From: Bacteroidales bacterium
Lineage (GTDB): Bacteria; Bacteroidota; Bacteroidia; Bacteroidales; UBA7960
NCBI GenBank assembly: GCA_007122505.1
Contig: SKTQ01000060.1
Coordinates: forward strand, 1 to 9,436
Length of the DNA stretch: 9,436 bases
Direction: 5' to 3'
Of the stretch, positions 1-6,511 are shown piece by piece. The notes beneath the pieces were generated by a model that was not told where the DNA came from, made no database searches, and saw only the letters and a list, made by a program, of their open reading frames with translations. Numbering within the stretch: position 1 is the first letter of the stretch; each line of letters opens with the position of its first letter. The position numbers were made by a program, and so were the translations under genes.

Positions 1-726
1 AAGCTGGACAGCGGCATGCACAGGCTTGGATTCCTGCCGCAGGAGCTGGCAGAACTTGCCACACAACTGAGAGCCAACCCACAACTCCGTGTGGCATCGG
101 TGTTTTCTCACCTGGCTGCCAGTGATGACACTGCCCATGACAGCTTTACCGGGCAACAGGTACAGGTTTTTGAAGAGGCTTGCAGGGCACTGGAGTCACA
201 TCTGGGCTACCCTTTTCTTCGCCATATATGCAATTCAGCGGCTATTACCCGCTTCCCCGAAGCCCATTTCGACATGGTTCGACCCGGTATCGGCCTGTAT
301 GGCGTCACGGGTGATGCTGCGGTGCAGGCCTTGCTCAGACACGTAAGCACTTTCAGATCGGTGGTTTCGCAGATCAAGCATATCAGGCGCGGTGATACCA
401 TTGGTTATGGCAGGGCAGGCCTTGCCGGTAAGGATATGACCGTGGCCGTTGTGCCGGTAGGTTATGCAGACGGATTGAGACGGCAACTGGGCAACGGCAG
501 GGGGAAACTGGTAGTGAATGGACACCGGGCACCCATCGTCGGCAATATCAATATGGATATGTGTACGGTGGATGTCACCGGACTTCCTGTCAGGGAAGGC
601 GACGGTGTGATCGTATTCGGCAGCGAACTGCCTGTTACAGAGGTGGCAAGGGATATGGAGACCATTCCATATGAGGTACTGACTTCGGTATCACAACGCG
701 TCAAACGCGTGTACTATCAGGGTTAA
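1..726 (+). CDS. alr: Alanine racemase, C-terminal part (5' end outside window)
   Basis: PLP-dependent cytoplasmic enzyme that interconverts L- and D-alanine to supply D-Ala for peptidoglycan. The frame is open from base 1 to the TAA at 724-726, giving 241 visible residues, so the gene begins upstream of the window. The first codons read KLDSGMHRLGF, matching the KxDTGMxRLG motif whose Lys is carbamylated and whose Arg contacts the Tyr/PLP network in Geobacillus Alr (Lys129 and Arg136 there). Further family marks are CNSAA, DMVRPGIGLYG, the catalytic Tyr in GYGRAG (codon 406-408), VGYADGLRR and NINMDMCTVDV. About 130 residues of the racemase barrel are missing. In many Bacteroidota this domain is fused behind a MurF ligase; whether that holds here cannot be seen. 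The 3' end overlaps the convergent amidotransferase gene by 26 bp. Family assignment is secure; fusion status is unknown. Confidence 0.95.
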   Translation, partial: KLDSGMHRLGFLPQELAELATQLRANPQLRVASVFSHLAASDDTAHDSFTGQQVQVFEEACRALESHLGYPFLRHICNSAAITRFPEAHFDMVRPGIGLYGVTGDAAVQALLRHVSTFRSVVSQIKHIRRGDTIGYGRAGLAGKDMTVAVVPVGYADGLRRQLGNGRGKLVVNGHRAPIVGNINMDMCTVDVTGLPVREGDGVIVFGSELPVTEVARDMETIPYEVLTSVSQRVKRVYYQG

Positions 727-1297
727 ATGTCACCCAGTTTTTCAAAATTTTCCTTCCCACAGGCGTCATAACGCTTTCAGGATGGAACTGAACACCGCAC
801 ACATCATATGTTTCGTGCCGGATGGCCATGATGAGGCCTTGTTCGTCGATGGCGCAAACCTGCAGTTCAGAGGGAAGGAATTGCGGATCAACCACCCATG
901 AGTGGTAACGTCCGGTGTCGAAATGTGTTGGGCAGCCAAGAAATAATGGTTCTTCGGGCTTGGTTACCATGGTTTTGACCGCTTTGCCATGCAGGACTTC
1001 CGGAAGATTCAGCAAACGGCCCCCGTAAACTTCGGCAATGGCCTGATGTCCCAGGCACACACCCAGAATACTTTTTGTTGGTGCATATCTTTGGATCAGT
1101 TCGCAGGTAATGCCGGCATCCTTTGGTAAGCCGGGTCCGGGTGAAATGATGATCTTTTGGAAACTGTCCGCATCGTCCAATGACAATTGATCGTTGCGAT
1201 ATACAGAGAGACTACAGTTGGCAGGCATGACCGCTTCCACCAAATGATACAGGTTGTATGTGAAAGAATCGTAATTGTCAACAATGAGAATATTCAT
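701..1297 (-). CDS. Glutamine amidotransferase subunit of anthranilate / aminodeoxychorismate synthase (TrpG/PabA)
   Basis: Class I glutamine amidotransferase that hydrolyses glutamine and passes ammonia to a chorismate-using partner (TrpE for tryptophan or PabB for folate). From the ATG at 1297-1295 it is 198 aa, normal for the family. Motifs in order: N-terminal ILIVDNYDSFTYNL, the oxyanion segment SPGPG (52-56), nucleophile Cys81 in GVCLGHQ, and the His172/Glu174 dyad in FHPES. The frame is open 18 codons further upstream, but those codons run into a good -7 box (1322-1329) and the family starts at MxxLIVDNYDSF, so the 1297 start is preferred. No partner synthase or other trp/pab gene is in view. 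An orphan copy outside a trp operon often serves folate synthesis or both pathways, so PabA or an amphibolic role is likely but unproven. Confidence 0.93.
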   Translation of the reverse strand: MNILIVDNYDSFTYNLYHLVEAVMPANCSLSVYRNDQLSLDDADSFQKIIISPGPGLPKDAGITCELIQRYAPTKSILGVCLGHQAIAEVYGGRLLNLPEVLHGKAVKTMVTKPEEPLFLGCPTHFDTGRYHSWVVDPQFLPSELQVCAIDEQGLIMAIRHETYDVCGVQFHPESVMTPVGRKILKNWVTFNPDSTRV

Positions 1298-1321
1298 CAG
1301 CGGAGGCATGGCATGTTTTGA

Positions 1322-1352
1322 CAAAATTAAGTATTTTTGAAAAAGTTGCAAT
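1322..1352 (-). promoter_or_regulatory. Bacteroidota-type promoter for the amidotransferase gene
   Basis: On the minus strand TAATTTTG (1329-1322) matches the -7 consensus TAnnTTTG exactly. ATTG (1352-1349) stands 19 nt upstream in the place of the -33 TTTG element. The implied transcription start near 1318 gives a leader of about 20 nt before the ATG at 1297, with no Shine-Dalgarno sequence. This is the only site in the window where both promoter elements are found at good spacing. Confidence 0.6.
1332..1339 (+). promoter_or_regulatory. Candidate -7 box for ridA
   Basis: TATTTTTG matches TAnnTTTG on the plus strand 70 bp upstream of the ridA ATG. The nearest TTTG upstream (ending at 1320) is only 11 nt away rather than about 19, so the -33 element is poor. 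The box lies beside the opposite-strand -7 box at 1322-1329. It could be chance in AT-rich DNA. Confidence 0.25.
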
Positions 1353-1409
1353 TTGACCTGAAATCTTTGTAAAAATCAGATATACAAACACTAACACAAA
1401 CTGAAAATT

Positions 1410-1787
1410 ATGAAAGAGTTTATCAAGACAGAGAAGGCGGCGCAGCCTGTAGGCCCTTACAACCAGGCAGTGAAAGTTAACGGGATGCTCTATGTTTCCG
1501 GGCAGATACCTCTGAATCCGGCCACCGGTGAGTTGGTAAAGGGTGATGTGCGGGAGCAGACGCGCATGGTGATGGAAAACATGAAGGGGATATTGGAGGC
1601 CGCAGGGATGAATCTGGGTAATGTGGTCAAGTGCAGCATTTTCATCACCAATATGCTTGATTTTCCTAAGATCAATGAGGTGTATGCTTCTTATTTTGAA
1701 GGTGAGCCCCCGGCGAGGGAGACTATCCAGGTGGGTGCTTTGCCCAAATTTGTGGATGTGGAGATCAGTTGCATCGCCGCGGAATAG
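1410..1787 (+). CDS. ridA: RidA family enamine/imine deaminase (YjgF/YER057c/UK114)
   Basis: Small cytoplasmic protein that, as a trimer in studied members, hydrolyses reactive 2-aminoacrylate and related enamine/imine products of PLP enzymes to 2-keto acids and ammonia. It is 125 aa, the usual length. Visible family marks are GPYNQAV with Tyr17, LYVSGQIPL (27-35), the substrate-carboxylate Arg103 in PPARETIQV, and Glu118 in VDVEISCIAA, matching E. coli Arg105 and Glu120. The position of E. coli Cys107 is Thr105 here, a common exchange in the family. The start is the ATG after an A-rich stretch, with no Shine-Dalgarno sequence, and is the only sensible start for this N-terminus. The gene is monocistronic by context, divergent from the amidotransferase gene, and followed by a possible hairpin terminator. 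Specific substrate preference cannot be read from sequence. Confidence 0.95.
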   Translation: MKEFIKTEKAAQPVGPYNQAVKVNGMLYVSGQIPLNPATGELVKGDVREQTRMVMENMKGILEAAGMNLGNVVKCSIFITNMLDFPKINEVYASYFEGEPPARETIQVGALPKFVDVEISCIAAE

Positions 1788-1792
1788 TGAAG

Positions 1793-1825
1793 AGAACCAC
1801 ATGTATCCCTTGCCAGCGTGGTTTT
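1793..1825 (+). terminator. Possible intrinsic terminator after ridA
   Basis: AGAACCAC (1793-1800) can pair with GTGGTTTT (1818-1825) in an 8-bp stem with one G-U pair and a 17-nt loop, starting 5 nt after the ridA stop. The 3' arm ends in four T but no longer U-tract follows, so it would be a weak terminator. Confidence 0.35.
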
Positions 1826-1884
1826 GCGTGATCATTTTCAAATTTGCATATTGATTTTATTTGTCACTTGTCGGGATATATTTG

Positions 1885-1980
1885 TTTCTCGCAGATTGAC
1901 GCAGATTTATTCGCAGATTTTCTCAGAAAAGAATAATCAGCGTCCATCTGCGATTTTTATCAGCGCAGATCAGCGAGAAA
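1885..1980. repeat. Imperfect palindromic element built from GCAGAT units
   Basis: The ends are a perfect 8-bp inverted repeat, TTTCTCGC (1885-1892) and GCGAGAAA (1973-1980). Inside are four forward GCAGAT hexamers (1891, 1901, 1913, 1965) and one reverse ATCTGC (1946-1951), spaced at about 10-12 nt on the left arm. The right arm, read in reverse complement, follows the left arm with scattered mismatches and one extra base up to a shared CGCAGAT. It could fold as a long imperfect hairpin in RNA or as a cruciform. Similar GCAGAT-rich intergenic palindromes are familiar to me from Bacteroidota and other environmental genomes; their function is not known to me. Confidence 0.65.
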
Positions 1981-2060
1981 TAATAATATGCTTTATGCCT
2001 TCATTAATTTTTTTATTATGAAAAACTTTGTCTATATGTGTGGTGAGCCAATCTTTTTTT

Positions 2061-2169
2061 ACCACTAAGGACACAAAGCTCTATTTATGCGTATCCTTTG
2101 CGCATTTTGCGTGTTTTAATCTCTGCGGCCTTTGCGAGGAATAACAGACTTCACTAATAATCCGCAGAG
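2061..2169. repeat. Degenerate CTTTGCG / CACAAAG repeat element
   Basis: The left end ACCACTAAGGACACAAAG (2061-2078) is followed by four degenerate copies of a CTTTGCG heptamer: CTTTGCG (2096-2102), TTTTGCG (2105-2111), CTCTGCG (2121-2127) and CTTTGCG (2130-2136). CACAAAG at the left is roughly the inverse of these units. CTCTGCGG (2121-2128) and CCGCAGAG (2162-2169) form a perfect 8-bp inverted repeat. The pattern looks like a decayed copy of the short-period intergenic repeats of the type CCACTAAGGCACAAAG...CTTTGTGCCTTAGTGG, partly drifted from TGTG to TGCG. Confidence 0.5.
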
Positions 2170-2325
2170 GGTAACCATTTCATACATTTCCACATTTCCA
2201 ACATACATATCAGCATGCCAAGGATCAAACACTTGTTCTTTTGATTGGTAAATCCCTGTATATAATATTTAAAGAAAAAAACATCAAAAAAATATAAAAT
2301 ATAATTAATATAAAAGAAAAAACAG

Positions 2326-2333
2326 TATCTTTG
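2326..2333 (+). promoter_or_regulatory. -7 box of the comM/yifB promoter
   Basis: TATCTTTG is a perfect TAnnTTTG match ending 19 nt before the ATG at 2353, implying a leader of about 15 nt. No TTTG is found at -33; the upstream 60 bp are nearly all A and T, which may compensate. The position just before the start supports both the promoter and the start codon. Confidence 0.5.
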
Positions 2334-2352
2334 GTTTCAAAAAACCGGAGGT

Positions 2353-3924
2353 ATGTCGGATACATTGGTTAAAACATTCGGGAGCACGGTACAGGGTGTA
2401 CACGCCACCATTGTTACGGTGGAGGTATCGGTAGCCAGGGGGGTGAATTTTTTTATGGTTGGATTGCCCGACAGTGCTGTTAAAGAGAGCCAGCACCGTT
2501 TGGAGGCGGCTTTGAAGCACAACGGTTACCGGATACCGGGCAAACGGATTGTTGTTAATATGGCACCTGCCAATATCCGCAAAGAGGGGTCGGCTTACGA
2601 TCTGACCATTGCCATGGGTATTTTGGCAGCCACTGAGCAGATGAAGGGAGATAAGATTGGCAGGTTTCTGATTATGGGAGAGGTATCTCTTGACGGCGGA
2701 CTACAGCCCATCAGGGGTGCTTTACCCATTGCCATTAAGGCCCGTGAGGCTGGTTTTGAGGGGTTTATCCTGCCCGGTGTAAATGCCCGTGAGGCTGCTG
2801 TTGTAAACAAGCTCAAGGTTTATGGGGTGGATAACATCAGGCAGGTGATTGATTTTTTCAATGAAGAGGGTGACTTGAAACCAGTGGAGGTTGATACCCG
2901 TGCAGAATTTTTTTCCCGGGTTGACGATTTCGAATACGACTTTTCGGATGTGAAAGGACAGGAAAACGTCAAACGTTCACTGGAAGTATCCGCTGCCGGG
3001 GGGCATAATCTGCTGTTGATCGGCCCCCCGGGCTCCGGTAAAACCATGCTGGCAAAACGTTTGTCAGGAATCCTGCCCCCGCCGAGCCTGCAGGAAGCCT
3101 TGGAAACCACAAAGATCCACAGTGTAGCCGGAAAACTGGAAAACAATACTTCATTGCTGGCTGTCCGGCCCTTTCGCAACCCCCATCATACAGTTTCGGA
3201 TATCGCACTGGTAGGAGGCGGCTCATATCCCCAGCCGGGTGAGATATCCCTGGCACACAACGGCGTATTGTTTCTTGATGAACTTCCCGAATTCAAACGC
3301 ACGGTGCTGGAAGTGCTGAGGCAGCCCCTGGAAGACAGGGTGATCACCATAAACCGCGCCAGGTTTTCGGTGGTATATCCCGCCGGGTTTATGCTGGTGG
3401 CATCTATGAATCCCTGTCCGTGCGGCTTCTATACCCACCCCGACCGCGACTGTGTTTGCGACGGTGGCGCCGTGCAAAAATACCTCAACAGGATATCCGG
3501 CCCGCTGTTAGACCGCATCGACATCCATATCGAAGTTACCCCCGTGCCCTTTAGTGAGCTCAGCCGCATGAAACCGGCCGAGAAAAGCCGGGAAATCAGG
3601 GATAGGGTAGTAAAAGCACGCGAAATACAGGCCCATCGGTATCAAAACGTATCAGGTGTTTATTGCAACGCGCAAATCCGGCCCAAACAAATGACCGAAG
3701 TGTGCAGGATCAATTCGGCCGGCTCACTGCTGCTGAAAACAGCCATGGAGAAACTGGACCTGTCAGCACGGGCTTACGACAGGATTCTCAAAGTGTCCAG
3801 AACCATCGCTGACCTTGAAGCCAGCGAGGAAATCAAAACCGAACACCTTGCAGAGGCCATCCACTACAGGAGCCTCGACCGCAATACCTGGTCGCAGCAT
3901 AAACATTCATCAATAAACATGTAA
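2353..3924 (+). CDS. comM: YifB/ComM family Mg-chelatase-like AAA+ ATPase
   Basis: A 523-aa AAA+ protein of the ComM/YifB family. ComM of gamma-proteobacteria is a hexameric helicase that promotes branch migration when imported single-stranded DNA integrates during natural transformation; many non-competent bacteria also carry it. Domains in order: an N-terminal ChlI-like fold (about 1-170) with FMVGLPDSAVKES; the AAA+ core with Walker A GPPGSGKT (224-231), Walker B VLFLDE (305-310), a CPC...CVC cysteine cluster (355, 357, 367, 369) after SMNP, and SGPLLDRIDIH with Arg388; and a C-terminal lid domain (about 410-508) with LSARAYDRILKVSRTIADL. The start fits the family N-terminus and follows a perfect -7 box. 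A GGAGG (2347-2351) lies only 1 nt before the ATG, too close for a classical ribosome site. It appears to be a single-gene unit. Family is certain; a transformation role here is inferred. Confidence 0.96.
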   Translation: MSDTLVKTFGSTVQGVHATIVTVEVSVARGVNFFMVGLPDSAVKESQHRLEAALKHNGYRIPGKRIVVNMAPANIRKEGSAYDLTIAMGILAATEQMKGDKIGRFLIMGEVSLDGGLQPIRGALPIAIKAREAGFEGFILPGVNAREAAVVNKLKVYGVDNIRQVIDFFNEEGDLKPVEVDTRAEFFSRVDDFEYDFSDVKGQENVKRSLEVSAAGGHNLLLIGPPGSGKTMLAKRLSGILPPPSLQEALETTKIHSVAGKLENNTSLLAVRPFRNPHHTVSDIALVGGGSYPQPGEISLAHNGVLFLDELPEFKRTVLEVLRQPLEDRVITINRARFSVVYPAGFMLVASMNPCPCGFYTHPDRDCVCDGGAVQKYLNRISGPLLDRIDIHIEVTPVPFSELSRMKPAEKSREIRDRVVKAREIQAHRYQNVSGVYCNAQIRPKQMTEVCRINSAGSLLLKTAMEKLDLSARAYDRILKVSRTIADLEASEEIKTEHLAEAIHYRSLDRNTWSQHKHSSINM

Positions 3925-3954
3925 ATCAAATATATGTTTTGGTTTGCTTTTTTT
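3923..3954 (+). terminator. Possible intrinsic terminator after comM
   Basis: AAATCAAA (3923-3930) pairs with TTTGGTTT (3938-3945) in an 8-bp stem with one G-U pair and a 7-nt loop, followed by GC and seven T (3948-3954). The stem begins inside the comM stop codon. Shape and position suit a terminator, but the stem is AT-rich and weak. Confidence 0.4.
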
Positions 3955-3980
3955 CCTTTCAATAGTTTGCAGGGATTTCT

Positions 3981-3988
3981 TATTTTTG
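3981..3988 (+). promoter_or_regulatory. Candidate -7 box for the polyamine operon
   Basis: TATTTTTG matches TAnnTTTG and would start a transcript near 3992, leaving a leader of about 100 nt before the ATG at 4095. No -33 TTTG sits at the proper distance, and the surrounding T-rich DNA makes a chance match possible. Confidence 0.3.
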
Positions 3989-4094
3989 TTTTTTATCCTT
4001 TTGCAGGATGATGACGTGATATTGCTATGCAATTTTGAACACAAAAAAGGCCCCGTATTGGTGGCAAACCATTTAAACGCTAAAAAATACATCC

Positions 4095-5294
4095 ATGAGC
4101 AAAGTATTGATTATTGGTGCCGGTGGTGTGGGCAACGTGGTAGCCCGCAAGTGTGCACGTGTGCCTGAGGTTTTTTCCGACATTATGTTGGCCAGCAGAA
4201 CCCTTGAAAAATGTGACCAGATCGCCCGTGCCGTTGGCGGCGACCGTATCAAGACCGCAAAGGTTGATGCCGACAACGTACCTGAACTGGTTAGCCTGAT
4301 CAACAAGTTCAGGCCCGACCTGGTGATCAATGTGGCACTTCCCTACCAGGACCTTACCATTATGGACGCTTGCCTGGAAACCAAAACGCACTACCTGGAT
4401 ACCGCCAATTATGAACCGCGCGACGTGGCCAAGTTTGAATACAGCTGGCAATGGGCTTATCATGACAGGTTTAAAAATGCCGGTATCATGGCTGTCCTGG
4501 GATGCGGTTTCGACCCCGGTGTAACAGGGGTATTTACCGCCTATGCAGCCAAGCATTACTTTGACGAGATGCATTATCTCGATATTGTTGACTGCAACGC
4601 CGGCGACCATGGGAAAGCTTTTGCCACCAACTTCAACCCGGAGATCAACATCCGCGAAATTACCCAGAACGGTCGCTACTGGGAAAACGGACGCTGGATC
4701 GAAACAAAACCCCTTGAAATCCATAAGCCAATCGACTACCCGGAAATCGGCGAAAGGGAATCTTATCTGCTGTATCACGAGGAATTGGAATCCCTTGTGA
4801 AAAATTTTCCCACCCTGAAAAGGGCAAGGTTCTGGATGACATTTGGCCAGCAATACATCACCTTCCTCAATGTATTGCAGGAAGTGGGAATGACCAGCAT
4901 CAAGCCGATAAATTTCAAAGGTGTGGACATTGTACCACTGGAGTTTTTGAAAGCGGTACTCCCCGAGCCTTCCACCCTTGGTGAAGGTTACAAGGGGCAG
5001 ACATCCATCGGTTGCCAGATCAGGGGAGTGAAAGACGGTAAAGACCGCACATACTACGTATGGAACAACTGCGACCATGCTGAAGCCTATCGCGATGTGC
5101 AGGCGCAGGCAGTCAGTTTTACCACGGGCGTGCCGGCAATGATCGGTGCCATGATGGCACTCACCGGCAAATGGTCGGGCAAGGGTGTGTTCAATGTGGA
5201 AGAGTTTGATCCGGATCCGTTCATGGAAAAACTCCCTGTTTACGGGTTGCCGTGGCACGAGAAGATCGATGAGCCGCTGCCCGTTGAGAAATAG
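4095..5294 (+). CDS. Carboxynorspermidine/carboxyspermidine dehydrogenase (saccharopine dehydrogenase family)
   Basis: Cytoplasmic NADPH-dependent enzyme that condenses aspartate semialdehyde with a diamine (putrescine giving carboxyspermidine, or diaminopropane giving carboxynorspermidine) and reduces the imine. It is 399 aa, the usual length for this group. The N-terminus is a Rossmann fold with GAGGVG (8-13), followed by SRTLEKC and NVALPYQDL, typical of saccharopine dehydrogenase-like folds. The segment GCGFDPGVT (136-144) and the C-terminal QTSIGCQIRGVKDGK and TTGVPAMIGAMM are as expected for the CANSDH group rather than lysine-pathway enzymes. Assignment is strengthened by the decarboxylase gene 65 bp downstream on the same strand, which performs the next step. 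The ATG follows an A-rich stretch without a Shine-Dalgarno sequence. Whether the diamine is putrescine cannot be decided from sequence, though spermidine is the usual product in Bacteroidota. Confidence 0.92.
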   Translation: MSKVLIIGAGGVGNVVARKCARVPEVFSDIMLASRTLEKCDQIARAVGGDRIKTAKVDADNVPELVSLINKFRPDLVINVALPYQDLTIMDACLETKTHYLDTANYEPRDVAKFEYSWQWAYHDRFKNAGIMAVLGCGFDPGVTGVFTAYAAKHYFDEMHYLDIVDCNAGDHGKAFATNFNPEINIREITQNGRYWENGRWIETKPLEIHKPIDYPEIGERESYLLYHEELESLVKNFPTLKRARFWMTFGQQYITFLNVLQEVGMTSIKPINFKGVDIVPLEFLKAVLPEPSTLGEGYKGQTSIGCQIRGVKDGKDRTYYVWNNCDHAEAYRDVQAQAVSFTTGVPAMIGAMMALTGKWSGKGVFNVEEFDPDPFMEKLPVYGLPWHEKIDEPLPVEK

Positions 5295-5359
5295 ATACAG
5301 GCCGGTAACAGAAGCCGGAGGGCCGTCTTTATCCATAATATCCATCCAAGAAATCTGTC

Positions 5360-6511
5360 ATGATAGAAAACTTTGACCGGATTCCATCCCCATGCTTTGT
5401 GCTGGAAGAGGAGTTGCTCGACATCAATTTGCAAATCCTTGATCTGGTGCAGCAGGAGGCAGGGGTTGAAATCATTTGTGCGCTCAAGGGATATGCTATG
5501 TGGAGCACGTTCCCGCATATCAGGAAGTACCTTCCGGGTGCAACGGCCAGTTCACTGCATGAAGCAAAGCTGATTTTTGAAGAAATGGGATGCAAGGCGC
5601 ACACCTATGCACCCGTCTTCCTGGCCGATGAGTTTGACGAACTCCTGGCCTACAGCAGCCATTTGTCATTTAACTCCATGAGCCAGTATGAGCGATATAT
5701 TCACCGGGTAAAGGCCGCCCCTGAGCCTGTTTCTGTCGGGCTGCGCATCAATCCCGAATATTCTGAAGTGGACACCGACCTGTATAATCCGGCCATGCCC
5801 GGATCAAGGCTTGGTATTTCCAGGGATCAGCTGGGAGATGTTTTGCCAGAACATGTGGATGGACTACATTTTCATGTATTGTGTGAAAATGACAGTTTTG
5901 TGCTTGAACGGACACTGGAGAGAGTGGAGTCTGCTTTCGGCTCCCTGATTAAACAATGCAGGTGGTTCAATATGGGAGGAGGTCATCACATCACAAGAAA
6001 AGACTATGATGTAAAACACCTGGTTGATTTGCTGAAAGGCTTTAAAAAACGTTACCCCAACCTGGAAAGAGTGATCCTGGAACCCGGTGAAGCCATTGGC
6101 TGGCAGACGGGTTACCTGGTATCTACCGTGCAGGATATTGTCTATAACAAGGGCATCCGTATTGCCATGCTGGATGTGAGTTTTTCCGCACACATGCCCG
6201 ATTGCCTGGAAATGCCCTATAAACCACGCATCCTGAATGCCACCGATGCAGTACCCGGCAAACCGGTTTACCGCATGGGTGGCGGTACATGCCTTGCCGG
6301 TGACTTTATGGGAATGGGTGACTACAGCTTTGATGAGGAGCTAAAAGTGGGAGACAGGATTGTGTTTGACGATATGATCCACTACACCATGGTAAAAACC
6401 ACCTTCTTCAATGGCGTTAAACACCCGTCAATCGGCATCTGGCGTGCCGGCGGAACTTTTGAACTGCTGCGCGAATTCGGATATGGGGATTATAAAGGCA
6501 AACTTTCCTGA
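5360..6511 (+). CDS. nspC: Carboxynorspermidine/carboxyspermidine decarboxylase
   Basis: PLP-dependent decarboxylase of the alanine-racemase-fold (group IV) family that converts carboxyspermidine or carboxynorspermidine to spermidine or norspermidine, the final step after the preceding dehydrogenase. It is 383 aa, typical for NspC. Visible marks: PLP lysine Lys43 in CALKGYAMWS, the glycine-rich phosphate loop GGGHHIT (206-212), EPGEAIGW (241-248), the catalytic Cys311 in GGTCLAGDF, and the C-terminal VFDDMIHYTMVKTTFFNG. The ATG has no Shine-Dalgarno sequence. The 65-bp gap to the dehydrogenase gene holds no convincing terminator, so co-transcription is likely. Its TGA stop directly abuts the stop of the convergent gene (TGATCA at 6509-6514). 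The match to NspC rather than DAP or ornithine decarboxylases is supported by the length and by the neighbour. Confidence 0.95.
   Translation: MIENFDRIPSPCFVLEEELLDINLQILDLVQQEAGVEIICALKGYAMWSTFPHIRKYLPGATASSLHEAKLIFEEMGCKAHTYAPVFLADEFDELLAYSSHLSFNSMSQYERYIHRVKAAPEPVSVGLRINPEYSEVDTDLYNPAMPGSRLGISRDQLGDVLPEHVDGLHFHVLCENDSFVLERTLERVESAFGSLIKQCRWFNMGGGHHITRKDYDVKHLVDLLKGFKKRYPNLERVILEPGEAIGWQTGYLVSTVQDIVYNKGIRIAMLDVSFSAHMPDCLEMPYKPRILNATDAVPGKPVYRMGGGTCLAGDFMGMGDYSFDEELKVGDRIVFDDMIHYTMVKTTFFNGVKHPSIGIWRAGGTFELLREFGYGDYKGKLS

Larger units (their letters stand above)
1788..2352. other. 565-bp AT-rich intergenic region with repeat elements
   Basis: No credible gene is present. A 67-codon open frame at 1818-2021 (+) is a translation of the repeat element and looks spurious. 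In order the region holds the possible ridA terminator, the GCAGAT palindromic element (1885-1980), the CTTTGCG/CACAAAG element (2061-2169), a CATACAT direct repeat (2181-2187 and 2202-2208), a small hairpin ATCAAA/TTTGAT (2224-2229 with 2240-2245, 10-nt loop), a very AT-rich run at about 2260-2325, and the -7 box of the next gene. Confidence 0.75.

Noticed and set aside
1278..1841. A 187-codon minus-strand open frame across ridA
   Set aside because: It is antisense to an intact RidA with conserved Arg103 and Glu118, overlaps the start of the amidotransferase gene and shows no domain pattern.
1818..2021. A 67-codon open frame in the intergenic region
   Set aside because: It is a translation of the GCAGAT repeat element; the peptide has no family resemblance and the start has no signals.
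1860..2170. CRISPR array or tandem-repeat interpretation of the GCAGAT and CTTTGCG units
   Set aside because: The units are only 6-8 bp, irregularly spaced and arranged as inverted arms; there are no constant-length spacers and no cas genes.
2353..3924. Composition shift inside comM: hand count about 51% G+C over 2401-2940 and about 55% over 3001-3660, with a change from G-rich to C-rich codons
   Set aside because: The difference is modest, the protein is continuous and family-like through the junction, and such drift between domains is common. A codon-usage and phylogeny test of the two halves would be needed to claim recombination.
3944..4168. A 74-codon open frame overlapping the 5' end of the dehydrogenase gene
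   Set aside because: It overlaps the Rossmann-coding start of a certain gene in another frame, and its N-terminus is just the translation of a T-rich tract.
4080..5345. A 421-codon open frame on the minus strand across the whole dehydrogenase gene
   Set aside because: The plus strand carries a clear full-length enzyme with Rossmann motif and an operon partner. The antisense frame has no recognisable motif, extends past both gene ends and is expected from the codon bias of the real gene.
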